Numbered from the stretch's first letter, positions 35,159-44,662 are shown. The stretch: DNA of 64,000 nucleotides from an uncultured Lachnospiraceae bacterium (GCA_902774915.1 CACYKH010000003.1:1-64000), one strand, 5' to 3'. Notes: generated by a model not told the origin, from the letters alone. Numbers and translations: made by a program.

Positions 35159-37219
35159 TTATTCTTCTGGCTGAGCCTCAATATATCCACATTCATTATC
35201 TGAACATGCAATCTTCTTACCCTTTATAACCATGTATTTACCGCACTTAGGACATTTCTTTTCAACAAGTCTGTTCCATGAAGTAAACTGGCACTCTGGA
35301 TAATTAATACATCCATAGAATGGACGACCCTTACGAGTTATCTTTCTAACTATATCACCACCACAATCTGGACAGGTAACACCAATCTTCTCATAGTATG
35401 GCTTTGTATTTCTACAATTAGGGAAGTTAGGACATGCAAGGAACTTACCATAGGAACCGTACTTGATAACCATACGAGCTCCACACTCCTCACAAATCTC
35501 ATCACTCTCCTCATCTGCAATCTTAATCTTCTCAAGATTCTCAGATGCATGCTTAATCTCATCCTCAAGATCTGGATAGAAGTTTCTTACAACAACCTTC
35601 CAGTCTGTCTTTCCTTCACCAATGCTATCCAGAAGAGTTTCCATATTGGCTGTGAAGTCAATATCAACTATCTCAGGAAATGCAGTCTCCATTACATTGT
35701 TAACTGCCTGACCGAGCTCTGTTATATAAAGATTCTTCTGTTCCTTAACAATATATCTACGGTTAAGAAGAAGTGAAATAGTTGGAGCATATGTTGAAGG
35801 ACGTCCTATACCGTTCTCCTCCATAGTTCTAACTAGAAGAGACTCTGTATAGTGAGCAGGTGGCTCAGTGAAATGCTGAGTTGTCTCAATGTCCTCACAC
35901 TCAAGCTTATCGCCCTTTTCGATTCCGCTAAGGTTAACCTTATTCTTAACCTTCTCTTCCTCTGCATTATAAACATTCTGATAACCAGCAAATGTTACTG
36001 TACTGCTTGAAGCCTTGAATGTCTCACCTGCAGCTGTAAGTGTAACTGTAAATATGCTGTACTGAGCTGGTTTCATTCTGCTTCCTACAAATCTCTCATA
36101 GATAAGCTTATATAGCTTATACTGCTCAGTTGAAACCTTACCCTTTATAGAAGCTGGAGTGATTGTCACATCTGTTGGTCTAATAGCCTCATGTGCATCC
36201 TGAATATTCTTAGCCTTACTATCCTGAGCAGAAGCTTCCTTATCAGCCTCATACTCCGCTCCAAAATTCTCTCTTATATATTCTCTAACTCTTGCATCTG
36301 CCTCTTCGGAGATACGAGTAGAATCAGTTCTGAGGTATGTAATAAGACCTACAGTACCCAGTCCCTTAATCTCAACACCTTCATAAAGCTGCTGAGCAAC
36401 TCTCATTGTCTTAGATGTAGAGAAATTAATTCTGCTGGATGCAGTCTGCTGCAGAGTACTTGTTGTAAATGGTACTGGCGCCTTCTTACTTCGGGAAGTA
36501 GTCTTGATATCTGTAACTATAAAGTCCGCTCCCATCAGCTTCTTCTTAAGAGCCTCAGCGTCACTGCCTGTATTTATATCCTTCTTAAGATCAAACTTAA
36601 CTGTCTGCTTCTGACCTGGCACCTTAATGTCAGCAACCAGTGTCCAGTATTCATTTGGAATGAATGCCTCAATCTCCTTCTCTCTGTCAGAGATCATCTT
36701 GAGAGCAACTGACTGTACTCTACCTGCAGAAAGACTCTTCTTGCCAAGCTTCTCCCAAAGGAGTGGGCTTATCTCATAACCCACAAGTCTGTCAACGACA
36801 CGTCTTGCCTGCTGCGCATCCACAAGGTCCATATCAATGCTTCGCGCATTCTTAAGGGAAGTCTTAACCGCTCCCTTTGTGATTTCGTTAAATGCAATCC
36901 TCTTGAAATTCTTATCCTCCAGCTTAAGAGCTACTGAAAGATGATAAGAAATTGCCTCACCCTCTCGGTCCGGGTCAGTTGCGAGATAAACATAGTCAGC
37001 CTTCTTAGAAGCCTTCTTAAGAGAACTGAGAAGTTCACCCTTACCTCTTATAGTTATATAATGAGGCTCGTAATCATTTTCTATATCTATACCCATACTA
37101 CTCTTAGGAAGATCACGGATATGTCCCTCTGATGCGATAACATCGTAATTCTTACCTAAGAATTTCTTTATTGTTTTAGCCTTTGTAGGCGACTCGACAA
37201 TGACTAAATTCTTTGCCAT
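35159..37219 (-). CDS. topA: DNA topoisomerase I
   Basis: 686 residues from MAKNLVIVESPTKAKTIKKF; the ATG at 37219 follows ggaggag, and an in-frame ATG 63 nt upstream is rejected. TOPRIM residues (VESP, DPDREGEAI), the active Tyr in VGLITYLRTDSTRIS, and three C-terminal four-Cys zinc fingers (CEECGARM...; CPDCGGD...; CPKCGKYM...) are all present. It relaxes negative supercoils. Size and layout are typical of Firmicutes TopA. It lies downstream of comM and dprA. Confidence 0.96.
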   Translation of the reverse strand: MAKNLVIVESPTKAKTIKKFLGKNYDVIASEGHIRDLPKSSMGIDIENDYEPHYITIRGKGELLSSLKKASKKADYVYLATDPDREGEAISYHLSVALKLEDKNFKRIAFNEITKGAVKTSLKNARSIDMDLVDAQQARRVVDRLVGYEISPLLWEKLGKKSLSAGRVQSVALKMISDREKEIEAFIPNEYWTLVADIKVPGQKQTVKFDLKKDINTGSDAEALKKKLMGADFIVTDIKTTSRSKKAPVPFTTSTLQQTASSRINFSTSKTMRVAQQLYEGVEIKGLGTVGLITYLRTDSTRISEEADARVREYIRENFGAEYEADKEASAQDSKAKNIQDAHEAIRPTDVTITPASIKGKVSTEQYKLYKLIYERFVGSRMKPAQYSIFTVTLTAAGETFKASSSTVTFAGYQNVYNAEEEKVKNKVNLSGIEKGDKLECEDIETTQHFTEPPAHYTESLLVRTMEENGIGRPSTYAPTISLLLNRRYIVKEQKNLYITELGQAVNNVMETAFPEIVDIDFTANMETLLDSIGEGKTDWKVVVRNFYPDLEDEIKHASENLEKIKIADEESDEICEECGARMVIKYGSYGKFLACPNFPNCRNTKPYYEKIGVTCPDCGGDIVRKITRKGRPFYGCINYPECQFTSWNRLVEKKCPKCGKYMVIKGKKIACSDNECGYIEAQPEE

Positions 37220-37270
37220 TTTCTCCTCCAGATCAATACTTTTACTTAATCCCCAATCAACTGATTCGAC

Positions 37271-37299
37271 ACTATACACCAAAAAATTTTCAAAATCAA
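37271..37299 (-). promoter_or_regulatory. Predicted topA promoter
   Basis: Minus strand TTGATT, 17 nt, TATAGT, about 50 nt before the topA start codon. Confidence 0.5.
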
Positions 37300-37331
37300 G
37301 AAAATATTTTTTGCCCTCCAGTGAAAAAGAA

Positions 37332-38489
37332 TCAGCCTTTCAGGATGTAATAACCCTTTTCAACTGTCGTCACAAGGTCTTTTTTACATAGTTCATCCAG
37401 TATATGAATCGTCTCTCCAATAGCCATATGATTATGCCGTATAATGTCATCTATAAAGGTTGGCTCGTATCCAAGAATACCTATGATACTCTTCTCAGTA
37501 GCAGATAGTCCCGCCAGATTTTTCTCTTTTTTCTTACCCCTTGAACTCCTCTTTGGAAGAAAGCTTTCATTAAATATATCCTTAATGATATCCGACGGTG
37601 AATCCACAAGAGCCGCTCCCTGTTTTATTATGCTATTAACCCCTCTAGACATTACGTCCGATGCCCTGCCCGGGATGCCATAAATACTCTTTCCCTGTTC
37701 CAAGGCATAGTCGGCAGTAATGAGTGTTCCACTCCTGAGAGCAGCCTCAACCAGAAGGAGTCCATCTGAAAGACCGCTAATTATTCTGTTCCTCATGGGA
37801 AAGTTTTTAGAAACATGTGCAGTGCCGGGTTCATATTCAGAAATAAGCAGATGATTCTCGGATATCTCCTGATAAAGATCAATATTCACCTGAGGATAAC
37901 ATATGTCCACTCCGCCACCTAAAACCGCTATAGTTTTACCTCCCGAATCTATAGCCGCCTTGTGAGCTTTAGAGTCTATACCATAGGCCATACCGCTTAC
38001 TATGACTATACCTCTGGATGTAAGTTCGCTCACGAACTCTTCTGTCTCCATCACTCCATAAAATGTAGGCCGCCTGCTTCCTACCACGCCAAGAGTATGA
38101 GGCTCCCTGGTTATATCGAGATTCCCTTTATAATATAGAGCGATAGGCATATCCTTCAGTTCTCTGAGCCTTATAGGAAAATCCTCATCAATAGGGGTTG
38201 TATATTTAATATTTTTATATATACAGGTCTTCTCGTGATTCTCGTACCACTCCTCGATATTCTGATTTCTAATCTCCTCACCGGTACTGTCTTTTATTAC
38301 CTTGGACTCAATAAGACTGTTCCTTATCTCCTCGCTCTCATATATATTTTCAACCACGCCTACCGGATCACCAAACAGCTTATAAAGATTCTTCAGATCG
38401 CATGTTCTAAAGGTGGTTAGATGATTAAGCCATATGTATGCAATACGCATCTTTTCCTCATGACTGGCAGCCAGTTTATCAAGTATCAT
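37332..38489 (-). CDS. dprA: DNA-processing protein DprA
   Basis: 385 residues. An N-terminal SAM-like region is followed by the Rossmann-like ssDNA-binding core: GVVGSRRPTFYGVMETEEFV, IVSGMAYGIDSKAHKAAIDSGGKTIAVLGGGVDICYP (in overlapping blocks), FPMRNRIISGLSDGLLLVEA and GSLITADYALEQG-type motif (here GTLITADYALEQG). A winged-helix domain ends the protein (IDDIIRHNHMAIGETIHILDELC). DprA loads RecA on incoming single strands in transformation. The start overlaps comM by 4 nt. Confidence 0.94.
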   Translation of the reverse strand: MILDKLAASHEEKMRIAYIWLNHLTTFRTCDLKNLYKLFGDPVGVVENIYESEEIRNSLIESKVIKDSTGEEIRNQNIEEWYENHEKTCIYKNIKYTTPIDEDFPIRLRELKDMPIALYYKGNLDITREPHTLGVVGSRRPTFYGVMETEEFVSELTSRGIVIVSGMAYGIDSKAHKAAIDSGGKTIAVLGGGVDICYPQVNIDLYQEISENHLLISEYEPGTAHVSKNFPMRNRIISGLSDGLLLVEAALRSGTLITADYALEQGKSIYGIPGRASDVMSRGVNSIIKQGAALVDSPSDIIKDIFNESFLPKRSSRGKKKEKNLAGLSATEKSIIGILGYEPTFIDDIIRHNHMAIGETIHILDELCKKDLVTTVEKGYYILKG

Positions 38490-40027
38490 ATAAAGGTCCC
38501 CCTTTCTACAGTTTCATTCCTATAGAAGATGGCTTCCTCTATATCAGATGGTCTTATCTCTTCCCTGTCTTCTACATCCGCTATCGTCCTGACAAGTTTC
38601 ATTATCCTATAATATCCACGCGCAGAAACATCGCTATTTTCGAAGAAGTCTCTTAACAGATCTTCTTCCGATTTACTTAGCTTTATATATGTAGAGATTT
38701 TTCCTTGAGGGAGCTCGGAATTAAATAAAAAGTCTTCATTTTTATAGCGTATCCTCTGTCTTTCTCTTGCATTTTGGATTATCTCTCTTGCCTCAGCAGA
38801 GCTTATACCCCTCTCTAGACTGAATATGTCACTATACTTAACCGGACTAACCTCAAGGCGAAGGTCAATACGGTCCATAATAGGATGGCTTATTCTGTTC
38901 TGATAGTTATATATTTCCCTTGATGTACATTTACACTTCTTCCTATCCGGATAGAATCCACAAGGACAGTTGTTCCTGGCAGAAACCAGCATAAAGCGGG
39001 CTGGGAATGTAAGGCTGGCTTTAGCCCTGGAAATACTAACAATATGATCCTCCATAGGCATTCTGAGACTCTCAATTATATTTCGCCCGAACTCTGGGAA
39101 TTCATCCAGGAAAAGAACTCCTCCTGTTGCAAGGCTTACCTCTCCTGGTTTAGGAACATGCCCTCCTCCCAGAAGTGCTACCTGGGATATATTCTGGTTA
39201 AGACTTCTGAATGGCCTGGTATTTACATATTTCATTTTTTCATTCAGAAGACCAGCCACACTATAGATCTTTGTCAACTCCATACTCTCCTCATGAGTTA
39301 GAGGCGGCATTATGCTTGGAATGCATTTGGCTATCATGGATTTACCGGAACCCGCTGCTCCGGTCATTATGATATTGTGAAAACCGGATACCGCTATTAT
39401 GATGCCACGCTTAAGGCTATCCTGGCCCTTTACATCGGCAAGGTCATTTTGATAGAAAACCTCAGGCTCTTCTTCAGTGTTTTTATAAGGAGTGGACCAC
39501 TTCCCAGAAGAAAGCATTTCAATAATATCCTCAAAGGAATTTACGGGAATAATGTCCACGCCCTTCACAAAGGATGCCTCATCTGCATTCTTCTCAGGCA
39601 GGACCACACGCCGAATGCCTTCCTTCGGGGCGTAATCAACTATAGGAAGCACGCCCTTAACAGGCAGAACTCTTCCATCAAGACCCAGCTCGCCTATAAA
39701 GAGAGTCTCCTCCAGATCCTTAAACATATTGTTAGTAACGGGAATATCCTCCATTGAAATGAGGATTCCAAGAGCAATGGCCATGTCGTAGCCTGCTCCA
39801 TCTTTTCGGATGTCCGCTGGGGACAGATTGACAGTTATCCTGCGGGATGGCATGCTGTAGCCCAGATTTTTCAGAGCAGTACGAACCCTCTCGCCAGCCT
39901 CCTTTACGGAAGACGCAAGATAACCAACTAGACTTAGCCCTGGAAGTCCGGAACTGATATCTGTTTCGACGGTAACTATCATTCCATCTATTCCAAGAGC
40001 TGTACCACTATAGATTTTACTATACAC
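38486..40027 (-). CDS. comM: ComM/YifB-type AAA+ ATPase (Mg-chelatase-like)
   Basis: 513 residues. The N-terminal Lon-like domain (SGLPGLSLVGYLASSVKEAGERV, ITVNLSPADIRKDGAGYDMAIALG) precedes an AAA+ domain with Walker A GAAGSGKSM and Walker B GGVLFLDEFPEF, a Cys cluster (CPCGFYPDRKKCKC) and a C-terminal Mg-chelatase helical domain (ARGYYRIMKLVRTIADVE). In transformable bacteria ComM is a branch-migration helicase that aids uptake of heterologous DNA. The start is GTG with aaaggagc, which can pair with an upstream gctcc. Coupled with dprA. Confidence 0.93.
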   Translation of the reverse strand: MYSKIYSGTALGIDGMIVTVETDISSGLPGLSLVGYLASSVKEAGERVRTALKNLGYSMPSRRITVNLSPADIRKDGAGYDMAIALGILISMEDIPVTNNMFKDLEETLFIGELGLDGRVLPVKGVLPIVDYAPKEGIRRVVLPEKNADEASFVKGVDIIPVNSFEDIIEMLSSGKWSTPYKNTEEEPEVFYQNDLADVKGQDSLKRGIIIAVSGFHNIIMTGAAGSGKSMIAKCIPSIMPPLTHEESMELTKIYSVAGLLNEKMKYVNTRPFRSLNQNISQVALLGGGHVPKPGEVSLATGGVLFLDEFPEFGRNIIESLRMPMEDHIVSISRAKASLTFPARFMLVSARNNCPCGFYPDRKKCKCTSREIYNYQNRISHPIMDRIDLRLEVSPVKYSDIFSLERGISSAEAREIIQNARERQRIRYKNEDFLFNSELPQGKISTYIKLSKSEEDLLRDFFENSDVSARGYYRIMKLVRTIADVEDREEIRPSDIEEAIFYRNETVERGTFI

Positions 40028-40030
40028 TAA

Positions 40031-40055
40031 TGCTCCTTTCAGCCTCCACGGAGCA
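40031..40055 (-). promoter_or_regulatory. Hairpin sequestering the comM ribosome binding site
   Basis: On the minus strand tgctcc at 40055-40050 pairs with ggagca at 40036-40031, and ggag is the Shine-Dalgarno site of the comM GTG start. A 13-nt loop separates them. This could lower or condition comM-dprA translation. Confidence 0.45.
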
Positions 40056-40178
40056 GTACATATTTAGATTCTAATAAGGCATTCTCGAAGATGCAATCAA
40101 AAAATGCCTGGAATTGTTAAACTTTTGTGAAAAGCGCAACAAATCCAAGCATTTCTCTAGATTATGTAAACTAATATT

Positions 40179-41144
40179 CTAGTAATTAAAATAAACAAGA
40201 TCATCAGCTGCTGGTCCTGTGACTGCAACACTGGTTGCTTCTATAACCGGACCCTCACCCTGGAACTCAGGATAGAATTCTTTCTTGATAGTTCCTTCTA
40301 CTATAATCCAGTCTCTGTCCTTCAGCTTATTAGCTCTACCATAGTATGTCTTGAAACCAATAAATGCTATATCGTCAGCACAGCATGTCATGGCAAATCT
40401 TCCAGGTACGAATTCATTGTCCTTGTAATTAGAAGGTCTGTGAGCCTGAGCCTTGAATTTAATCTTCTTGCCAACATACTTATCAGGATTATCAGCGGCA
40501 TCAATATAGAATATGCCGAAGTCCTCTTCCTCAAGAACAATCTCTGGCTGATTAATATCATAAGGAAGAATAATCTCCTCATCACTCTGCATTGGCTTTC
40601 CAGATTTATCCTCAAAGATAACCTGAGCACGTCTGTTAACGGCACGGATACTGCGTCTATATTCAGCAGTCTTAGTATTTTCGTCGCATCTGTTGAAGAT
40701 TATCATATCTGCGTTTCGAAGCTGATCCATCATGATCTTCTTCATGTTATTAACATAGAGATCAAAGGTGGTTGCATCTACAAACGAAATAACCTGAACA
40801 ACAGTCCAGCCCATAGGAACCTTCACCTGGAAAAGCTTATCCAGTTCCCACATACCATTATACTCTACGATTACATTTTCAGGATTGTACTTACGACCAA
40901 GTTCAAGAAGATAATCCTCTGTGAGTTTTTCATCATCTATAAACTCAAGATGAATATTCTCCTTCTCAAGCTCTGCAACGTCGTACTCAACCTCACCCTC
41001 CTCGCAAGCAAGGAGAAGTGTTGGTGTACTCTCTGTAAATCCCTGAGCGAGTAAAGTATCTATCGCAAATGTTGTTTTACCACTTCCCAGAAATCCCATA
41101 AAAACATAAACTGGAATTTCCTTAATCTGTTCCTTATTAAACAT
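40179..41144 (-). CDS. G3E (COG0523) GTPase with YcgQ/DUF1980-type C-terminal domain
   Basis: 321 residues. Residues 1-195 are a G3E P-loop GTPase: Walker A GFLGSGKTTFAIDTLL, NVIVEYNGMWELDKLF, MIIFNRCDENTKTAE. The CxCC metal-binding motif of most metallochaperone G3E proteins is absent (CEEGEVEYD at the equivalent place). Residues about 205-321 (VGKKIKFKAQAHRPSNYKD, RFAMTCCADDIAFIGF, WIIVEGTIKKEF) resemble the C-terminal domain of YcgQ/TIGR03943 proteins, which normally pair with a permease, YcgR. I infer a role in metal or cofactor handling together with the G3E protein encoded 24 nt upstream. Confidence 0.8.
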   Translation of the reverse strand: MFNKEQIKEIPVYVFMGFLGSGKTTFAIDTLLAQGFTESTPTLLLACEEGEVEYDVAELEKENIHLEFIDDEKLTEDYLLELGRKYNPENVIVEYNGMWELDKLFQVKVPMGWTVVQVISFVDATTFDLYVNNMKKIMMDQLRNADMIIFNRCDENTKTAEYRRSIRAVNRRAQVIFEDKSGKPMQSDEEIILPYDINQPEIVLEEEDFGIFYIDAADNPDKYVGKKIKFKAQAHRPSNYKDNEFVPGRFAMTCCADDIAFIGFKTYYGRANKLKDRDWIIVEGTIKKEFYPEFQGEGPVIEATSVAVTGPAADDLVYFNY

Positions 41145-41168
41145 ATGAATATCCCCGTTGACTTATTT

Positions 41169-42299
41169 TTATAATCCAAATAATTCTGCTATTTTATTCT
41201 CGTCTAGTTTGCTTCCAATAACGCAAAGCTTTCCTGTGTAGTCTGGTGAGCCTTCGCGTACTTCGTACTCGCCTGGTACAAGGTCGAATTCCTGCCAGTT
41301 GCCATCTTTATCTGGAACAATTCCCTTGGCACGGAGGATTATACCGAACTCGTTATCTTCTTCTACAGAAAGCTTGTCGAGAATCTCTTTTAATTCATCA
41401 GCGCTGTATTTATGAGCTGTCTCTTTACCCCAGCTTGTGAATACTTCGTCAGCATCATGATGATGGTGATGATGTCCGCAACTGCAAACTCCATTCTCAT
41501 CGTAGTGATGTTCATGGTGTTCGTGATCATGATCGTGATGATGCTCATGCTCATCGTGATCATGGTGATGATGTTCATGTTCGTCATGATCGTGGTGATG
41601 CTCATGCTCGTCGTGGTCATGGTCGTGATGATGGTGGTGATGATGTTCTTCGTCATCTACCGCTGGATCATATTTGAAATTCTTCATTATATCTTCTATT
41701 GAAGATGAATGCTCCATAGCATCAAGAATAATATCTCCAGAAATTGTATCCCAAGGTGTTGTGATTATTCTAGCCTCAGCATTATGCTCTTTGATCATAT
41801 CTACAGCAACCAGAAGCTTATCCTCATCCACATTCTGTGTACGGCTGAGAACTACAGTTCCGCAAGCCTCTATCTGATTAAGGAAGAACTCACCAAAGTT
41901 CTTGATATACATCTTAGCCTTAGTAACATCAACTACAGTTGTTGCACTGTTAAGAGCTATTTCTACATTCTCTCCAGCCTTCTGAATAGCCTTGATAACA
42001 TCACTCAGCTTACCAACGCCAGATGGCTCAATGATAACTCTGTCTGGATGATAATCATTTACAACCTGCTTAAGAGCCTCACCGAAATCACCAACAAGTG
42101 AGCAGCAGATGCATCCCTGATTCATCTCTGTAATGTTAACTCCGGCATCCTTAAGGAAACCGCCATCAATACCAATCTCACCGAACTCATTTTCGATAAG
42201 CACAACCTGCTCATCCTTAAAAGATTCGCCGATGAGTTTTTTGATCAGAGTTGTTTTACCAGCTCCGAGAAATCCTGAAATAATATCAATTTTTGTCAT
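41169..42299 (-). CDS. G3E (CobW/ZNG1-like) metallochaperone GTPase with His-rich region
   Basis: 376 residues from MTKIDIISGFLGAGKTTLIK; the ATG at 42299 follows ggaggaaa, and the in-frame start 15 nt upstream overlaps that site. Walker A GFLGAGKT, metal motif GCICCSL and IIEPSGVGKLSDVI are standard for COG0523. Residues about 217-290 are dominated by His with Asp/Glu (repeats of HHDHDEHEHH plus CSCGHHHHHH), an evident Zn or Ni reservoir. A CobW C-terminal domain follows (GIILRAKGIVPDKDGNWQEFDLVPGEYEV in two parts). Zn delivery to client proteins is the likely role. No Zur box was identified. Confidence 0.9.
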   Translation of the reverse strand: MTKIDIISGFLGAGKTTLIKKLIGESFKDEQVVLIENEFGEIGIDGGFLKDAGVNITEMNQGCICCSLVGDFGEALKQVVNDYHPDRVIIEPSGVGKLSDVIKAIQKAGENVEIALNSATTVVDVTKAKMYIKNFGEFFLNQIEACGTVVLSRTQNVDEDKLLVAVDMIKEHNAEARIITTPWDTISGDIILDAMEHSSSIEDIMKNFKYDPAVDDEEHHHHHHHDHDHDEHEHHHDHDEHEHHHHDHDEHEHHHDHDHEHHEHHYDENGVCSCGHHHHHHDADEVFTSWGKETAHKYSADELKEILDKLSVEEDNEFGIILRAKGIVPDKDGNWQEFDLVPGEYEVREGSPDYTGKLCVIGSKLDENKIAELFGL

Positions 42300-42380
42300 C
42301 TCTTTTTCCTCCATGTATATATTTTTTCCTAACTACTATTCTATCAAACGTGTCAAGACAAAGGACACGACCTATCATAT

Positions 42381-42437
42381 ACAAGGGACGCTTCTCCATT
42401 ATGGACTAATAATCCATAACAAAGAACCGTCCCCTGT
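42381..42437. repeat. REP/MITE-like imperfect palindrome
   Basis: 57 bp that fold almost end to end: outer arms acaagggacg/cgtcccctgt (42381-42390, 42428-42437), a middle part with mostly paired bases, and inner arms around tatggac...tccata. GGGGACGGTTC-type ends are reminiscent of REP elements mobilised by RAYT transposases, though no transposase is in the window. It lies between glgB and the His-rich GTPase gene and may also act as a terminator. Confidence 0.55.
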
Positions 42438-42463
42438 TTTGTTATTAACCTGTAAGTGCAGGC

Positions 42464-44662
42464 TTATTTCTTTTTAAAGATTGAGATTGAAAGCGCTGGA
42501 ACAGTAACTGAAATGTAATTAGCTCTGTCATCTACCTTACCAGCCTTTGACTGCTTAACAACCTTATTGTTATGGCCTTCACCACCAAACTTAGGAAGGT
42601 CGCTGGAGAATATCTCCTTCCACTTTCCTGCGCTTGGAACAGCCAGCTTATAATTCTTTGCATCAACTGGTGTGAAGTTACAGATGATAACAAGTGTATC
42701 CTCTTCCTTCTCACCACGTCTCTCAAATGAAATGATAGACCTGTTGGCATCGTTCGCATTTATCCATGCAAAGCCATCTGAATCATTATCCTTCTCATAA
42801 AGAGCAGGCTCTGTCTTATAAAGCTTATTCAGCTCCTTAACATAGTCTCTGATGCAGTTATGTGCATCGAATTCAAACAGTGACCAGTCAAGCTCCTCTG
42901 ATTCGCTGAATTCCTTCATCTGAGCAAATTCCTGTCCCATGAACAGAAGCTTCTTACCAGGATGTGTAGCCATATATCCATAAGCTGCACGAAGATTTGA
43001 GAATTTATCCTCATAACCACCCGGCATCTTCTCTATCATCGAACGCTTCTCATGAACAACCTCATCATGAGAAAGAACAAGAATAAAGTTCTCGCTGTAA
43101 GCATATACCATGCTAAATGTCAGCTCATTGTGATGATATTTTCTATATAATGGATCAAGGCTGATGTAATTCAGGAAATCATTCATCCAGCCCATATTCC
43201 ACTTAAAGTCAAATCCAAGTCCGCCATCCTCAACTCTGTGAGTCATCATTGGCCATGCTGTAGATTCCTCAGCAATCATCATAACCTGTGGGAACAGCTC
43301 ATTCATCTTGTTATTAAGCTCTTTGATGAATTCTACTGCTTCAAGGTTCTCATTTCCACCGAACTTATTAGGTCTCCACTCACCACCCTGACGTCCATAG
43401 TCAAGATAAAGCATTGAAGCAACAGCGTCCATGCGGATGCCATCTACATGGTACTTATCTGCCCAATAGAGTGCATTTGCTATGAGGAAGTTACGAACCT
43501 CATTGCGACCATAATCAAATATATAAGTTCCCCAATGAGGATGCTCTCCTCTAAGTGGATCTGCATTTTCATAAAGTGGTGTACCATCAAATCTTCCAAG
43601 TCCGTGATCGTCCTTAGGGAAATGCGCTGGTACCCAGTCGATTATTACGCCAAGTCCCTGCTCATGCATGTAATCAACGAAATACATGAAATCTGTTGGC
43701 TTACCATATCTGGAAGTTGGTGCATAATAACCAGTTACCTGATATCCCCATGAAGGGTCATATGGATGCTCCATAATAGGCATAAGCTCTACATGAGTAT
43801 ATCCCATTTCCTTCATATATTTTGAAAGTGCTCTTGCTATCTCGCGATAGTTCAGGAACTCTCTTCCATCATCAGGTCTCTTCCAGGATCCAAGATGAAC
43901 CTCATAAATATTCATAGGAGATTTCTTAAGGCTCTTCTTATCTCTGGCCTTCATCCACTCATCGTCCTTCCACTTGTAATCAAGCTTTGTAACGCGAGTT
44001 GCATTAGCTGGACGAGTTTCAGACATAACTCCATAAGGATCGCTCTTCATGAAGACTTCGCCAGTCTTAGATCTTATCTCATATTTATAAATTTCATCTT
44101 CAAAATCACCAGGAATGAAAAGTTCGAAAATACCGGAATAATCCAGCTTTCTCATCTGATATCTACGACCATCCCAGTTGTTGAAGTTACCAACAACTGA
44201 AACTCTTTCAGCGTTTGGAGCCCATACAGCAAACAGAGTTCCAAGAACTCCGTCAACTTCCATTGGATGAGAACCAAGCTTATCGTAAATATTATAATGG
44301 ATACCCTCATTGAAATCGCAGATATCTACTGGATCAATGACTGGGTCAAATGTATATGGGTCAATGAAAGACTCTTCATGACCATCTAAGAACTTAGCTT
44401 TTACTCTATACTCAAATGCCTTCTTATCTTTAAGTCTTATAGAGAAAAAGCCGTCATATCTATCTGAAATTAAGGAATAAGTTTTACCTTCTGCGATGTC
44501 GGTAATCTTAACAACCTTTGCGTCTGGCAAAAAAACATTAACAAAAACATCATCAATACATTCATGAATTCCCAGCAGATGATGTGGGTTGTCATGCCTT
44601 GCCTCAGTAAGGGCTTCAACCTCCATCCAATTTATTGCAAATACAGCTTTTCTTCTAGTCAT
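42464..44662 (-). CDS. glgB: 1,4-alpha-glucan branching enzyme
   Basis: About 732 residues from MTRRKAVFAINWMEVEALTE. The ATG at 44662 has gaggac upstream; an alternative ATG at 44719 (MGYTKEY) follows aaggtaa, but TTGCAA-18-TATACT there looks like a promoter, so I prefer the later start. A CBM48 domain (LGTLFAVWAPNAERVSVVGNFN in part) precedes the GH13 barrel with HVELMPIMEHP, DGIRMDAVASM (nucleophile Asp), MIAEESTAWP (acid/base Glu) and VLSHDEVVHEK (Asp). It makes alpha-1,6 branches in glycogen. No other glg gene is adjacent. Confidence 0.92.
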   Translation of the reverse strand: MTRRKAVFAINWMEVEALTEARHDNPHHLLGIHECIDDVFVNVFLPDAKVVKITDIAEGKTYSLISDRYDGFFSIRLKDKKAFEYRVKAKFLDGHEESFIDPYTFDPVIDPVDICDFNEGIHYNIYDKLGSHPMEVDGVLGTLFAVWAPNAERVSVVGNFNNWDGRRYQMRKLDYSGIFELFIPGDFEDEIYKYEIRSKTGEVFMKSDPYGVMSETRPANATRVTKLDYKWKDDEWMKARDKKSLKKSPMNIYEVHLGSWKRPDDGREFLNYREIARALSKYMKEMGYTHVELMPIMEHPYDPSWGYQVTGYYAPTSRYGKPTDFMYFVDYMHEQGLGVIIDWVPAHFPKDDHGLGRFDGTPLYENADPLRGEHPHWGTYIFDYGRNEVRNFLIANALYWADKYHVDGIRMDAVASMLYLDYGRQGGEWRPNKFGGNENLEAVEFIKELNNKMNELFPQVMMIAEESTAWPMMTHRVEDGGLGFDFKWNMGWMNDFLNYISLDPLYRKYHHNELTFSMVYAYSENFILVLSHDEVVHEKRSMIEKMPGGYEDKFSNLRAAYGYMATHPGKKLLFMGQEFAQMKEFSESEELDWSLFEFDAHNCIRDYVKELNKLYKTEPALYEKDNDSDGFAWINANDANRSIISFERRGEKEEDTLVIICNFTPVDAKNYKLAVPSAGKWKEIFSSDLPKFGGEGHNNKVVKQSKAGKVDDRANYISVTVPALSISIFKKK

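Noticed and set aside
41440-41660. CRISPR-like or satellite repeat
   Set aside because: The periodic atgatgatg pattern is explained by His/Asp/Glu codons; there are no spacers of constant length.
41412-41702. Plus-strand Met/Val-rich frame
   Set aside because: Complement of the His/Asp repeat of the G3E GTPase; no start signal.
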